Origin: Thereva unica
Taxonomy: Eukaryota > Arthropoda > Insecta > Diptera > Therevidae
NCBI GenBank assembly: GCA_949987705.1
Contig: OX465282.1
Coordinates: forward strand, 64,105,922-64,169,921
Reading direction: 5' to 3'
DNA: 64,000 bases
This document shows, in pieces, positions 47,166-57,291 of the stretch. Position numbers and translations under genes: made by a program. A model generated the notes under the pieces. That model had not been told where the DNA came from. It did no database searches and worked only from the letters and a program-made list of their open reading frames with translations. Position 1 is the stretch's first letter. Every line of letters begins with the position of its first letter.

Positions 47166-47230
47166 GCCCGGCTAGCTCAGTCGGTAGAGCATGAGACTCT
47201 TAATCTCAGGGTCATGGGTCGAGCCACACG
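47166..47230 (+). tRNA. tRNA-Lys(CTT)-like pseudogene inside the LTR element
   Basis: From GCCCGGCTAGCTCAGTCGGT through the D arm, anticodon arm (TGAGA-CTCTTAA-TCTCA; anticodon CTT at 47199-47201) and variable loop it matches eukaryotic tRNA-Lys(CUU). The T arm is damaged: one T is lost from the TTCGA motif and the stem no longer pairs fully (ATGGG with CACAC). The 3' acceptor strand GTTGGGC is absent. It is therefore a pseudogene. It lies 157 bp before the 3' LTR of an element primed by this same tRNA. Confidence 0.85.
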
Positions 47231-47387
47231 AGCTTAACAGGGCGTACCTATCTCTCAGTATCATTAAAAATCAGGCTAAACAACGAACTACTCCTTGCGT
47301 CCTTATTAGAAAACACTTATTAGGACCTCAGCCTCCGTCTTTCGGCTCCTCTCTCCACTCACCCCGTTCGGTCTAGAGTATCCGCGT

Positions 47388-49901
47388 TGTAACGGTCGGC
47401 TGTAAAACCAATGCCGGGAAGGAAAAGAAAAATCCTCCATTTTAATCTTCGGTCATATTCGCCTCAACGGCATTATAAATTAACCGGTCGAATAAACCCT
47501 TTTCAACCCTTCACCTTCGTACATTTCCCATTTCATCGCATCTAATTTTTATTTATCACCTAGACAAATCTTCTCGCATCCAAACAATATTTTCGGAACT
47601 TTTTATTTTTGCCTAAATTGCGCACGCCTAGGAATTCGCCCGTGGTTAAATCCCCACCCACACATAGATATTAGCCCAGAAAATTCTATCGGGTAGCAGC
47701 GCAGCCAATCCAAACCTTTTGCGCAAGAATTAATCGCCTGACGCCGAGGCACACATGGAAATAATGTAGGTAGCCTGTATCATGGACAGGGATACATAGA
47801 CAAATGCCAAGAATGCAAGCGCTTCCTCTGTCGCTATCATCACCCAAAAAAACCACGCTTCGCCTGATACGGAAACGAATCCAATGGGAGAGGGGGTCTC
47901 GAAAAAAAATAGCGAAGATTCTGGAGAGTAAAGCGAGTGGTAGGCGGCAGAAAGCCGACGACTGTGCGTGAATAAGGTCTCTTCTTTAGTTTTGTCTCCA
48001 GAGTGAAAGTCAAGAACATAAGTTTTTTTAGTGGCGTGAGGACCGCGTCTTTATTTCAAAAAAAAAAATAAAAAGGAAAAGAAAAAGATTATTATTATTA
48101 GAAAGCATCGGCTGATATTGCTCCTCCTTGAGTGCAGTTTTCTGTGCGGGCTGATTAATTAGGAAAAAAATCGAAAATTTTGTGAAATGTAGTGATTGCC
48201 TAGGGTGGTAACTCCAACATCCACGTGGACCGGTAGACCAGGAGTTTATGGTTCATCAAGAAAAGAAAAATAGAAGAAAAAAGGTAACCCATTTCTAGTA
48301 ACTAATATATCCCGCGAACAGCCATCCGTTGAATGATGAATCAGGAAATTATACACGTTTTTTCGTGAGAACCGTGGAATTTGAGCAACTAGCTGTATTT
48401 CGATTTTCCGACTTAAAAATTAACGGCGCTAGTGCAATTATTAAGCCAAACAAGTGAACGTTTTTTTTCTCCTGCATGGAACGGTTGAAGGAACAATAAT
48501 TGATCAAAGAATAAAGAAAAAAAAAGAAAAAAAGAAGTTCTTAAACTTTTGCTATTGTTAAACTTCTCTCATGTTATACTATATGATTAGGTAATAACTG
48601 GAAAAAAATTTACACCCAGAAAAGAACCATTTTTATAAAAACAAGCAGTTGTTATATGTAATCATGCATGTTAAATGAAACTCAATGAATTAGTTATATT
48701 GTTTTTCTTAAGTTTATTATGGAATTTTCTTTATGTTGTACTTAAATATGTATATATTGTTGTTGATTTTCTTTACTTTTTGAAACAGAAAGGAAAAATT
48801 TTATTTGTTGTTCATTAGCAATAGAAGAAAAAAAGAAAAAATGTAAATGAGTGATCAAGTCGATGAAACAACGGTGGCCACCCTGAAAAAGAATAAAAAT
48901 TAAAACTATTATAACATAAAATAAAAGGAAAGGAATTGAAAAAAAAGGATAATGTAAGTAGTACTAAGATTTAGTTATAAGCCATTCTAATTTTTATATA
49001 AAAAAAACCAAAAAAAAGTAATAATAAAAGAAAAGAAAATTTGATCAAGAGAAAAGAAATAGTAATAACCTTAAATAAATAACAATAACTTAATAAACCT
49101 ACACCCGGGATCCGAAAAGAAGATAAACTTTGAAATTGAACCGAGTTTTAACATTTAGTTAATACCCATGGATCCCTTAGTATCAGTGAATTTTATTTCC
49201 TTCCCCCGTCTAGAATGTATTTAAGTTTAATTTATGCGACAGATATTATACCAATTCCAAATTAACTCACTTAATTCTTTTATTTCATCACGTTGGAAAA
49301 CCTTTTTGAAAGAAAAAGAAAATAAAAAAAATAAGAAAATTTTTAATTCTTGATGGGCCATCAACTACAGCTGGTCATGTAAAGGTAAGGATAGGTGGAG
49401 CGGGGCATGGATGTCAGTGTGGAGGCTGAGAGTCTCTCTCTTAATAGTAAGTACTTTTATGGGTTAAATTCTTTTTAAGGGCTTTCAGCAACGACCGCGG
49501 CACCCGCATGCCTGTATTACAATAACCCCCGTCCCTCTCTCGATGGCCCAGGACTGGTCTCCTATCGCTTTTTTTTGCTTTTTTCTCATGTAAGTGGCAC
49601 GAATTTGTTTAGGTTGTTATAACTGTCACCTTTCAGGTCTCCCTACGCGACGAACCCCCCCCATCCGGCGAGCTGGCAAGTGCATCGCTAGTCGTGACCA
49701 CTATGAGTGTAGAGGAGACACTTAAGATTTTTTTTTCTGCGATACTCTTCCTATCGAACCATCCGTCAGCCACCCTCATTCGTCAAGAATATCCCCATCC
49801 CACATTTTTTTGTGATTTGTCTTATATGGCCCGGAGTGGCAAAATCCCCAGTTCTTCGTGCTATACGAGCACATAATATTCCTCGACAGTTAAATATTAC
49901 A
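47388..49901 (+). repeat. 3' LTR (2514 bp) of the 10.2-kb element
   Basis: See the 5' LTR. TG...CA ends; followed by the GTTC duplication and the rest of Gypsy-O RNase H. Confidence 0.93.
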
Positions 49902-49905
49902 GTTC

Positions 49906-50066
49906 GCATGTGAGAAATTCCACGAATACGTATGGGGAAAATCAATCCTAGTAGAATCCGATCACAAACCACTAGAAAGCATTTTTCAGAAACCAGTACA
50001 TGCTGCGCCCCCACAATTACAACGAACTCGACTAACATTGCTGAATTACAATCCTACAGTCATTTA
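49906..50066 (+). pseudogene. Gypsy-O RNase H, second part
   Basis: Directly after the duplicated GTTC the frame reads CEKFHEYVWGKSILVESDHK, then KPVHAAPPQLQRTRL and LLNYNP: the remaining RNase H helix, the catalytic Asp of ESDHKPL and the start of the linker. It continues the frame broken at 39658 and is itself cut after GTCATTTA (50066) by the hAT-like insert. Confidence 0.88.
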
Positions 50067-50302
50067 GATGGAGGCTATACAAGGAGATATAACTCTTATG
50101 GGGAAAATAACCGGAAATTGATGCGTAGCAGAAAGTAAACTTCTAGTTCCCACAGATGTCGCCTAAAGCTGACGTGCCCCACATGAAGTTTGCTGAATTT
50201 TACCCATTTCGACGATTTTTTCAAAATTGTCAGCCGAAATGCAAAAAAAATCATTGGGAATTAATAAAAATTCATTGGAAAATCCATAAAATGGTTAAAT
50301 AC

Positions 50303-50784
50303 TGTGATGATTATGCGCCATCTGTTTGTCGAGAGGATGAATCAACGATTTTCGGTTGTTGTCTGAACTAAGAATTTATGTACTAAACTAACGAGCGATA
50401 AGCGAAGACAACTTCAAGCTGGTCGAAACTTAAGGAAATAAAAGAACATACCTCAAGGAACCAGCAAACGAAGGTTCCAGAAAGTAGACAAAGGTGGAGC
50501 TGCCTATATAAAAGCGCCTGGCAGCCGCTATCGAGTCAGTTTTGATTATAAAGGCGATACAAGTGTTTTAAAGTGAGAACAGTGAAAAGTAGTGAAATAA
50601 AAAGCGATAATTAGAATTGAATAGTGCGAAATATTAAATTTGCTAGTGATTATAGTGAACTCTAAGAATTGTGTTTATTTTTAAATTGTGTTTGGTTTGT
50701 AATAAATAAGTTTTGTTTGGATAATTAAAAAGTGTATTCCTTAATTAATCCTACGAATCCGTTAAGCCGTAAAAAAACGTAACA
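50303..50784 (+). repeat. Gypsy-A 5' LTR
   Basis: 482 bp. TATA box CTATATAAAAG at 50511-50521 with GAGTCAGTTTTGAT about 20 bp downstream as likely start region. TG...CA ends. Confidence 0.9.
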
Positions 50785-50786
50785 AT

Positions 50787-50804
50787 TGGTGTCAGAAGTG
50801 GGAT
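50787..50804 (+). promoter_or_regulatory. tRNA-Leu primer-binding site of Gypsy-A
   Basis: TGGTGTCAGAAGTGGGAT is complementary to the 3' end of tRNA-Leu (...CCCACTTCTGACACCA). It starts two bases after the LTR. In Gypsy-B the first base is C instead of T (57182). Confidence 0.75.
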
Positions 50805-50896
50805 TAATTAAGAGATAAGTGAAATAAGTGAACTTGAACAACAATTGTGATTGGAATTTAAATTTTGTGCGTGAGAAATAAGGACTTATTAATAAA

Positions 50897-52392
50897 ATGG
50901 GTCGAAAGCTAGTGGATTTGCGCACTGTAGAGTTAAAAAAAGAATTAAGTAAACGCTCGTTGTCGACGGTGGGGGCTAAAAGTTCCCTAACCGCCCTGCT
51001 TCGAGAAGCTATGGTGAACGAGGGGGAAGACCCTGAAACCTACATGTTTGAAGGCGAGGTAGAAGCAGAGCCAGAAGAAGCAAAAGGGAGTATGGCAGAG
51101 CTTTTTAAGACATTGATGGGGATGAAAGAAGCGCAAGAACGGTCATCAGCAGAGTTGAAAGAAGCACAAGAACGTGCATCAGCAGAGATGAAAGAAGCGA
51201 CAGCCGAGATGAGGGAAGCGCAAGAACGGTCATCAGCAGCCCAAGAACGGTCTTCAGCAGAGATGAAGGAAGCGCAAGAACGTTCGACAACAGAGATCAA
51301 GTCGGAAGTGGTGGCGTTAAAAGATGAACAGAAACTGTTAGCAGTAGCTCATGAACGCTCGTTAGCAGAACTCAAAGAGTCTATGGAAGAACAAAGAAAC
51401 CAAATGGAGCAGAAATTCGAACTAATGTCACTCTCTTTGAAAAAAAGCTGGAAAATCTCGAATCTTCCATTAAAGCAAATGTAGAGAATGATCTGGAAAA
51501 GCTCGAAAATTCCATGAGGGAAAATGATGAAAAGTTAAAGATTGAGCTAGAATCGGTCAGAGCCGAGCTAGAAAAGGTAAAGATTCACCACCCAGCGACG
51601 GCATCTCACGAAGTCATCGGAGTTAGGAAGCTGCAGCCTCCAACTTTCGACGGGAAAAGCCCATGGTCTACTTATAAGCTCCAATTCGAAGCAGCAGGCA
51701 ATTGCTGGACTGAGGAGGAGAAAGCAACGGCCTTAACGTTGTCACTAAGGGGCACAGCAGCAGAAATATTCCTGTCAATACCAGCAGAACATCGCAACAG
51801 CTACGGGTTCTTAGTTCAAGCGCTGGAAATGCGTTACGGTGATCAGCTCATGCAAGAGGTTTATCGACTTCAACTTCGCAATCGACTTCAAAAGCCAGGA
51901 GAAACTTTACAACAACTATGCGCCGATATCGAGAGGTTAGTGCATCTGGCTTATCCTAGCTTCGGCCAAGACTACATCAACGAAGTAGCAAGAGAGGCTT
52001 TCCTTAACTTTTTTGCTGACCGGGATCTACAACAGGCAGCCAGATTGGCCGGAAAGAAGAATACCGCAGAAGTTTTGGCATATGCTCTGGCATACGAGGC
52101 AGCAAGGCAAGCATCAAGAAGTGCAGTCCGCCTCAGAGGGATCCACACAACAGAGGATAGTTGCAACAGAATGAATGCAACGGAAGTACGCGGTCGACTC
52201 CGATGCTGGAACTGTAGTGAACCGGGTCATTTGCAAAGGAATTGCAGAAAGCGAAGGAGAGCAGAGTCTCCCGAAAATAGGAGTGGCGGAACTTGCTGTG
52301 AAAAATGCGGACATCGGCAGAAAGGTGACCAGAGGGAGACCGAAAACAATGACTCCGTGTCTCCCCGCAGACAGCAGCAGGGAAACGAATAA
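50897..52392 (+). pseudogene. Gypsy-A gag (one frameshift)
   Basis: The first frame (50897-51484) starts with a SAP-like helix-turn-helix (VDLRTVELKKELSKRSLSTV, residues about 5-40), followed by a long coiled coil built of repeated EAQERSSAE-type units. The frame breaks near 51420-51480 and resumes at 51514-52392 with the capsid domain (KLQPPTFDGKSPWSTYKLQF, YGFLVQALEMRYGD) and one zinc knuckle, CWNCSEPGHLQRNC. The intact 487-codon gag in Gypsy-B shows where the break is: Gypsy-A lacks a stretch of the coiled coil. Confidence 0.9.
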
Positions 52393-52403
52393 AGACTAAC
52401 TCC

Positions 52404-55400
52404 ATGGGGCGGGAGTTAGCCGGGGAAATCGAAGCCCCCGGTGTCATCATCACCACTATCAAACAACTGCAGCGTAGTGGCAACAGCCTGGTCATCGAAG
52501 GAAAGATTGGAGCTGAAAAATGCGGAGAGCCAGTACGATTACACGGGGAAATTATGTTGGATGTGGTTCTTGCTGACATTGGATTTTCACATTCGTTCCT
52601 GGTAGCTGATATAACAGACGAGTGTATTCTCGGTCTGGACTTTATGAAAACACATAAAATTCTACTGGACATTCGAGAGGAAGTACTGAGATATGACAAC
52701 AAGGAGATTCCAATGGCCACAGGATCCACTTGTTATTCGCAGCTTAAAGTCGTCGCTCGTGAAGATACCGTGCTTCCTCCGTGTGCTGAGAAATTGGTAC
52801 GAGCGATAGTCGATGGTGATCCCGGGAGCTACCGATTTTACCTTATAGAACCAGAAAAAACGGAACAAAGCAAAAATATAGCAATTGGAAAATGTCTGGT
52901 GAGCATCGACGACAAGAAGGAGGTATTCGTGAGAGTGCTAAATACTAACGAACGAGAAGTACGATTGAAGAAGGATACGGTTTTGGGGAAAGGAGAACCG
53001 GCGGAACAGATTACATTAGTGGAGTGCGCTAACATCGAAACGGTTCCAAAACCAAAGCCAAAGGCCACGAAATTAGTAAACGCAGTGCTCTCAACTAGTT
53101 GTCTTGAACCAAAACAGTATCTCCAGGCAAGAAAATTAGTAGAGGATTTCAGTGATATCTTCGCCATGAGAGATGATGACTTTGGGAAAACGGACATCGT
53201 TCAACACAGGATCGACACCAAAGATGCCCAGCCAATGAAACAACCGCCGAGAAGACTACCACTAGCCAAGCGGGAAGAGGCAGCCGGTATGATTGAAGAT
53301 ATGAGAAGACAAGGCCTTATAGAGGAGTCGAAAAGCCCTTGGATGTCTCCCGTGGTTCTAGTCAGAAAGAAGATGGCAGTACAAGATTTTGCGTGGATTA
53401 TCGGCGGTTAAATGACATCACTAAAAAGGACAGCTACCCATTACCTCGTATCGATGACACACTGGATACTCCCTCTGGAGCTAAATGGTTTTCTACCTTG
53501 GATCTTAAGAGCGGCTACTGGCAAGTCGAAATTCACCCGGAGGACCGAGAAAAGACAGCCTTCTCTGTAGGAAACGGCCTGTGGCAGTTTACAGTCATGC
53601 CGTTTGGACTGTGTAATGCTCCAGCTACATTCGAACGACTGATGGAATGCGTCTTGCGAGGACTGACATGGAAGACTTGTCTGGTTTATCTAGACGATAT
53701 CATCGTCGTTGGAAAAGGTTTCGAGGAACATCTGGGCAATCTGCGAGAGGTTTTCCAAAAGTTGAGAACAGCCCAACTGAAACTCAGCCCTAAAAAGTGC
53801 GTACTGTTCAGAGACCAGGTCAATTATCTCGGACATGTGGTTTCATCCAATGGAGTTCAAACAGATCCTGTGAAAATAACAGCAGTTAAGAATTGGCCCA
53901 CACCGAAGGATAAACATGAACTTCGAAGCTTTTTGGGACTTGCCACCTATTATAGGCGTTTTGTCAGGAATTTTGCCGACAAGGCTAAGGAGTTACATAA
54001 ACTGACAGAAAAAGGAAAACCATTTATCTGGACAGAAAAGTGCGAGGAAAGTTTCAACACACTAAAACGAGGACTTTGCCAAGCACCAATACTCACATAC
54101 CCGAAGCCAGGGGAAAGATTCATATTGGACACAGACGCGAGTAATGTCGGGATTGGCGCAGTGCTATCACAAAACTTCGACGGACAGGAAAAAGGTCATA
54201 GCTTATTACAGTAGAGCGCTGTCAAAATCGGAGCGGAATTACTGTGTCACAAGACGGGAACTATTGGCAATCGTGGACTCAACTAAACACTTCCACAAGT
54301 ATCTCTATGGGCAAAACTTCATCCTTCGAACGGATCATGCAGCATTAAAATGGCTGATGCAATTCAAAAACCCTGAAGGACAAGTGGCAAGATGGATAGA
54401 GAGACTTCAGTCCTACGACTTCAATATAGACAACAGAAAGGGAAAAAACCATGGAAATGCAGATGCACTCTCCCGGCGACCATGCGTACCAGACTGCAAA
54501 CATTGTGGACGTATCGAGGAAAAGTGTCAAAGGACAACAGTCGAGCCAACGACAGGATGGGATGACCAGGGACTCCGAGACGCCCAACGTGACGACCCGG
54601 ATATTTCTTCAATTCTGACATGGAAGGAATAGGAGGAAAAGCCTGAATGGAAGGACATTGCTGAGAGGAGCGAGACCCTGAAGAGCTATTGGGCCCAATG
54701 GGATTCGTTGTACATTGAGCGAGGAGTATTAAAGCGCAAATGGGAAACCGCTGACGGTACCTCTCATCGAATGCAGGTATTAGTCCCCCGCGTTAGAATA
54801 AGGGATATTCTCGAGGAGTGTCATAACGGCGCATCAGGAGGACATCTGGGAGTCAATAAAACTTTGGCAAAAATAAGAGAGAGATTCTATTGGCTTCACA
54901 TGCGAGACGATGTTGCAGACTGGTGCCGTAAATGCACAACTTGTGCCAGCAGTAAGGGCCCTCGGGTAAGAACAAAAGGAGAAATGCAGCAATACAACGT
55001 GGGAGCCCCATTTGAAAGAATCGCAATCGATGTGGCGGGACTTTTCCGATGTCAGACCGAGGAAATCGATACATTTTGGTGGTCATGGACTACTTCAGTA
55101 AGTGGCCCGAAGCATATGCCATTCCAAATCAGGGAGCAATCACTGTTGCAGAGGAATTAGTGAACAATTGGATCTGCAGATTTGGTGTTCCTCATGAGCT
55201 TCACTCTGACCAAGGGAGAAACTTTGAATCTCAAGTTTTTCAAGAAGTATGTAAGATACTTGGAGTGAAGAAGACCAGGACGACGCCCCTTCATCCCCAG
55301 TCCGATGGAATGGTAGAGCGATTCAACAGGACAATGCTAGAACACCTAAGGAAAGTTGTTAGCGAGCACCAGCGTGACTGGGACAGTTATATCCCTATAT

Positions 55401-55888
55401 TTCTAATGGCATATCGGACAGCGGTTCATAATTCCACAGGACAAACCCCTTGTAGTGTGATTTTTGGAAGACAAATCCGGCTGCCAAGCGACTTGAAATT
55501 TGGGACACCTGTTGAAAGTAACGAGTCTACTGGCGGTTATACAGGTGAACTTCGTGATCGACTCGCAGATATCCATCAACTTGCAAGGAAGAATCTTAAG
55601 ATAGCCAGTGACAGGATGAAAACTAGGTACGACCTCCGAGCAAACTGTAGCGGATACCAGGAAGGTGACCTCGTTTGGCTGTTCAATCCTCGACGACGAA
55701 AGGGCAAGTCTCCGAAACTTCAGCGCCAGTGGGAGGGGCCCTATAAAATCCTAACACGGATCAACGGCGTTGTCTACAGGATTCAACAAGGGCCCAAAGC
55801 CAAGAAGAAGATTGTGCACATAGACAGGCTGTGCCCATATCATCAGCCGGATCCAGGATGGACAACTGTTCGGGACGAACAGTCCTAA
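52404..55888 (+). pseudogene. Gypsy-A pol (protease active site deleted; frame-broken)
   Basis: It begins 9 bp after the gag stop in a different frame. Relative to Gypsy-B, 105 nt (35 codons) are missing after residue 40, in frame, removing the protease DTGAS active site. A frameshift near 53370 breaks the start of reverse transcriptase, which continues from 53339 in a second frame with LDLKSGYWQVEIHPEDREKT, FTVMPFGLCNAPATFERLM and the catalytic YLDDIIVVG. Another frame change near 54190 precedes RNase H (NFILRTDHAALKWLMQF). A TAG stop at 54630-54632 replaces Tyr of Gypsy-B. Integrase follows: the zinc-binding HNGASGGHLG...CRKCTTC, a frameshift near 55045, then ELHSDQGRNFESQ and GMVERFNRTML (D,D35E residues). 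No env. Non-functional. Confidence 0.92.
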
Positions 55889-55899
55889 GAAGGGGGCAA

Positions 55900-56380
55900 T
55901 GTGATGATTATGCGCCATCTGTTTGTCGAGAGGATGAATCAACGATTTTCGGTTGTTGTCTGAACTAAGAATTTATGTACTAAACTAACGAGCGATAAGC
56001 GAAGACAACTTCAAGCTGGTCGAAACTTAAGGAAATAAAAGAACATACCACAAGGAACCAGAAAACGAAGGTTCCAGAAAGTAGACAAAGGTAGAGCTGC
56101 CTATATAAAAGCGCCTGGCAGCCGCTATCGAGTCAGTTTTGATTATAAAGGCGATACAAGTGTTTTAAAGTGAGAACAGTGAAAAGTAGTGAAATAAAAA
56201 GCGATAATTAGAATTGAATAGTGCGAAATATTAAATTTGCTAGTGATTATAGTGAACTCTAAGAATTGTGTTTATTTTTAAATTGTGTTTGGTTTGTAAT
56301 AAATAAGTTTTGTTTGGATAATTAAAAAGTGTATTCCTTAATTAATCCTACGAATCCGTTAAGCCGTAAAAAACGTAACA
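55900..56380 (+). repeat. Gypsy-A 3' LTR
   Basis: 481 bp, nearly identical to the 5' LTR (for example one A fewer in the terminal CGTAAAAAACG run), which indicates a fairly young insertion. Confidence 0.9.
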
Positions 56381-56571
56381 ATACGAAAAATCAGAAGCTG
56401 ATTTTTCAAGTTAGGCGTAAACATAAAATATTTTAATAGTTAACGAACTTGGCCATGAACCGGAAGAATATACTCGGGCATGTTTTTTGGGGTACATGTG
56501 ACTGTGGCGCCCTCATTAATCAAACGAAAAGTGACAACACGGAGTTATATCTCCTTGTATCGTCTCCCTGA

Positions 56572-56674
56572 GTTATTTACAAGAAAGGCTCAGAAATGGT
56601 TATCCCAGATCCATTGAGTAGGGATAGCGAAAATCCACCAGCAACAACAGAAGATGAAGAAGACCATAATATAC
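56572..56674 (+). pseudogene. Gypsy-O pol, linker after RNase H
   Basis: The frame VIYKKGSEMVIPDPLSRD starts in the duplicated GTTATTTA and ends with the conserved ADxLSR-type motif found between RNase H and integrase of gypsy pol, followed by an acidic tail (ENPPATTEDEEDH). It continues Gypsy-O pol across the hAT-like insert and is cut at 56674 by Gypsy-B. Confidence 0.82.
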
Positions 56675-57179
56675 TGTGATGATTTATGCGCCATCTGTTT
56701 GTCAAAAAGCATAACCAACGATTGTCGGTAACAACTCTGGTTGATGTCTGAACTAATGACTTATGTACTAAACTAAAATTGGAACGCGCGATAAGTGAAG
56801 ACAACTTCAAGCTTCTGGACGAAAAGAAAAGAACATACCACTAGGCTCGAGAAAAGGGACTCGAGAAGGTTCCAGAAGTTAAATAAAGGTGGAGCTTGGA
56901 TATAAAAAGCGGCTTGCAGGCGCTGAGAGTCAGTTTTGATTTGAAAGGCGATAAAAGTGTTCTAAAGTGAAAAGTGGTGATTTAAAAGTGAACTATAAAG
57001 CGATAGATAGAGTTTAATAGTGCGAGTTATTAAATTTAAAGTGATTATAGTGAACTGTAAGAATTGTGTTTGTAATTAAATTGTGTTTTGGTTTGTGATA
57101 AATAAATTATTGTGTGGATTATTAAAAAGTGTATTCCTTAATTAATCCTACGAATCCGTTAAGCCGTAAAAACGTAAGA
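56675..57179 (+). repeat. Gypsy-B 5' LTR
   Basis: 505 bp. TATA-like GGATATAAAAAGCGG at 56898. It ends GTAAGA instead of GTAACA, and the adjoining primer-binding site has C for T at its first base. Confidence 0.88.
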
Positions 57180-57291
57180 ATCGGTGTCAGAAGTGGGATT
57201 AATTAAGAGATAAGTGAAATAAGTGAGTTTTTAAAATAATTGTGACCGGAATTTAATTTTTGTGAGTGCGAACTAAAGACATAATAATAAA

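Larger units (their letters stand above)
39659..49901 (+). mobile_element. 10.2-kb LTR retrotransposon without reverse transcriptase/integrase
   Basis: Two LTRs of about 2.5 kb (39659-42176 and 47388-49901) start TGTAACGGTCGG and end AAATATTACA. GTTC is duplicated (39655-39658 and 49902-49905). The element interrupts Gypsy-O RNase H. The primer-binding site is for tRNA-Lys. Internal sequence codes gag and protease but no reverse transcriptase, RNase H or integrase. Very long LTRs plus tRNA-Lys priming recall the Osvaldo/Ulysses gypsy lineage; that placement is inference. Confidence 0.92.
50303..56380 (+). mobile_element. Gypsy-A: Ty3/gypsy retrotransposon (defective)
   Basis: LTRs 50303-50784 and 55900-56380 start TGTGATGATTATGCGCC and end GTAACA. 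ATAC is duplicated (50299-50302 and 56381-56384). The primer-binding site TGGTGTCAGAAGTGGGATT fits tRNA-Leu. The polypurine tract is AAGAAGGGGG at about 55887. It has gag, protease, reverse transcriptase, RNase H and integrase in gypsy order, no env, and several lesions. Its closest relative here is Gypsy-B. Confidence 0.93.
50067..56571. mobile_element. hAT-like non-autonomous element split by Gypsy-A
   Basis: The flanks are GTCATTTA (50059-50066) and GTTATTTA (56572-56579), an 8-bp duplication with one mismatch. An 18-bp perfect inverted repeat, TACAAGGAGATATAACTC, lies 13 bp inside each end (about 50079-50096 and 56542-56559). Without Gypsy-A the element would be about 425 bp and has no coding. 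Cutting it out rejoins Gypsy-O pol in frame. An 8-bp duplication fits hAT or P superfamilies; I cannot choose. Confidence 0.7.
35516..56674 (+). mobile_element. Gypsy-O: old gypsy-type retrotransposon, host of all later inserts
   Basis: The pieces that belong to it are the probable LTR (35516-35623), gag (35813-36752), protease to RNase H (38260-39658), the rest of RNase H (49906-50066) and a linker after RNase H (56572-56674). Removing the three inserts between them, each with a duplicated target, restores one continuous gag-pol order. Integrase and the 3' LTR lie beyond the window or are lost. It is full of stops and frame shifts. The gag and pol resemble the K02A2.6-like gypsy proteins common in arthropods. 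Confidence 0.8.

Noticed and set aside
47166..47230. Functional tRNA-Lys gene
   Set aside because: The T arm has lost a base and the 3' acceptor strand is missing, so the cloverleaf cannot form.
41969..49876. Two identical 60-codon open frames (41969-42151 and 49694-49876)
   Set aside because: They are the same position in the two LTRs of the 10.2-kb element and show no coding signature.
51040..52729. Long minus-strand open frames opposite Gypsy-A (and 57435-59197 opposite Gypsy-B)
   Set aside because: They mirror the repetitive gag/pol coding strand and have no motif of their own.
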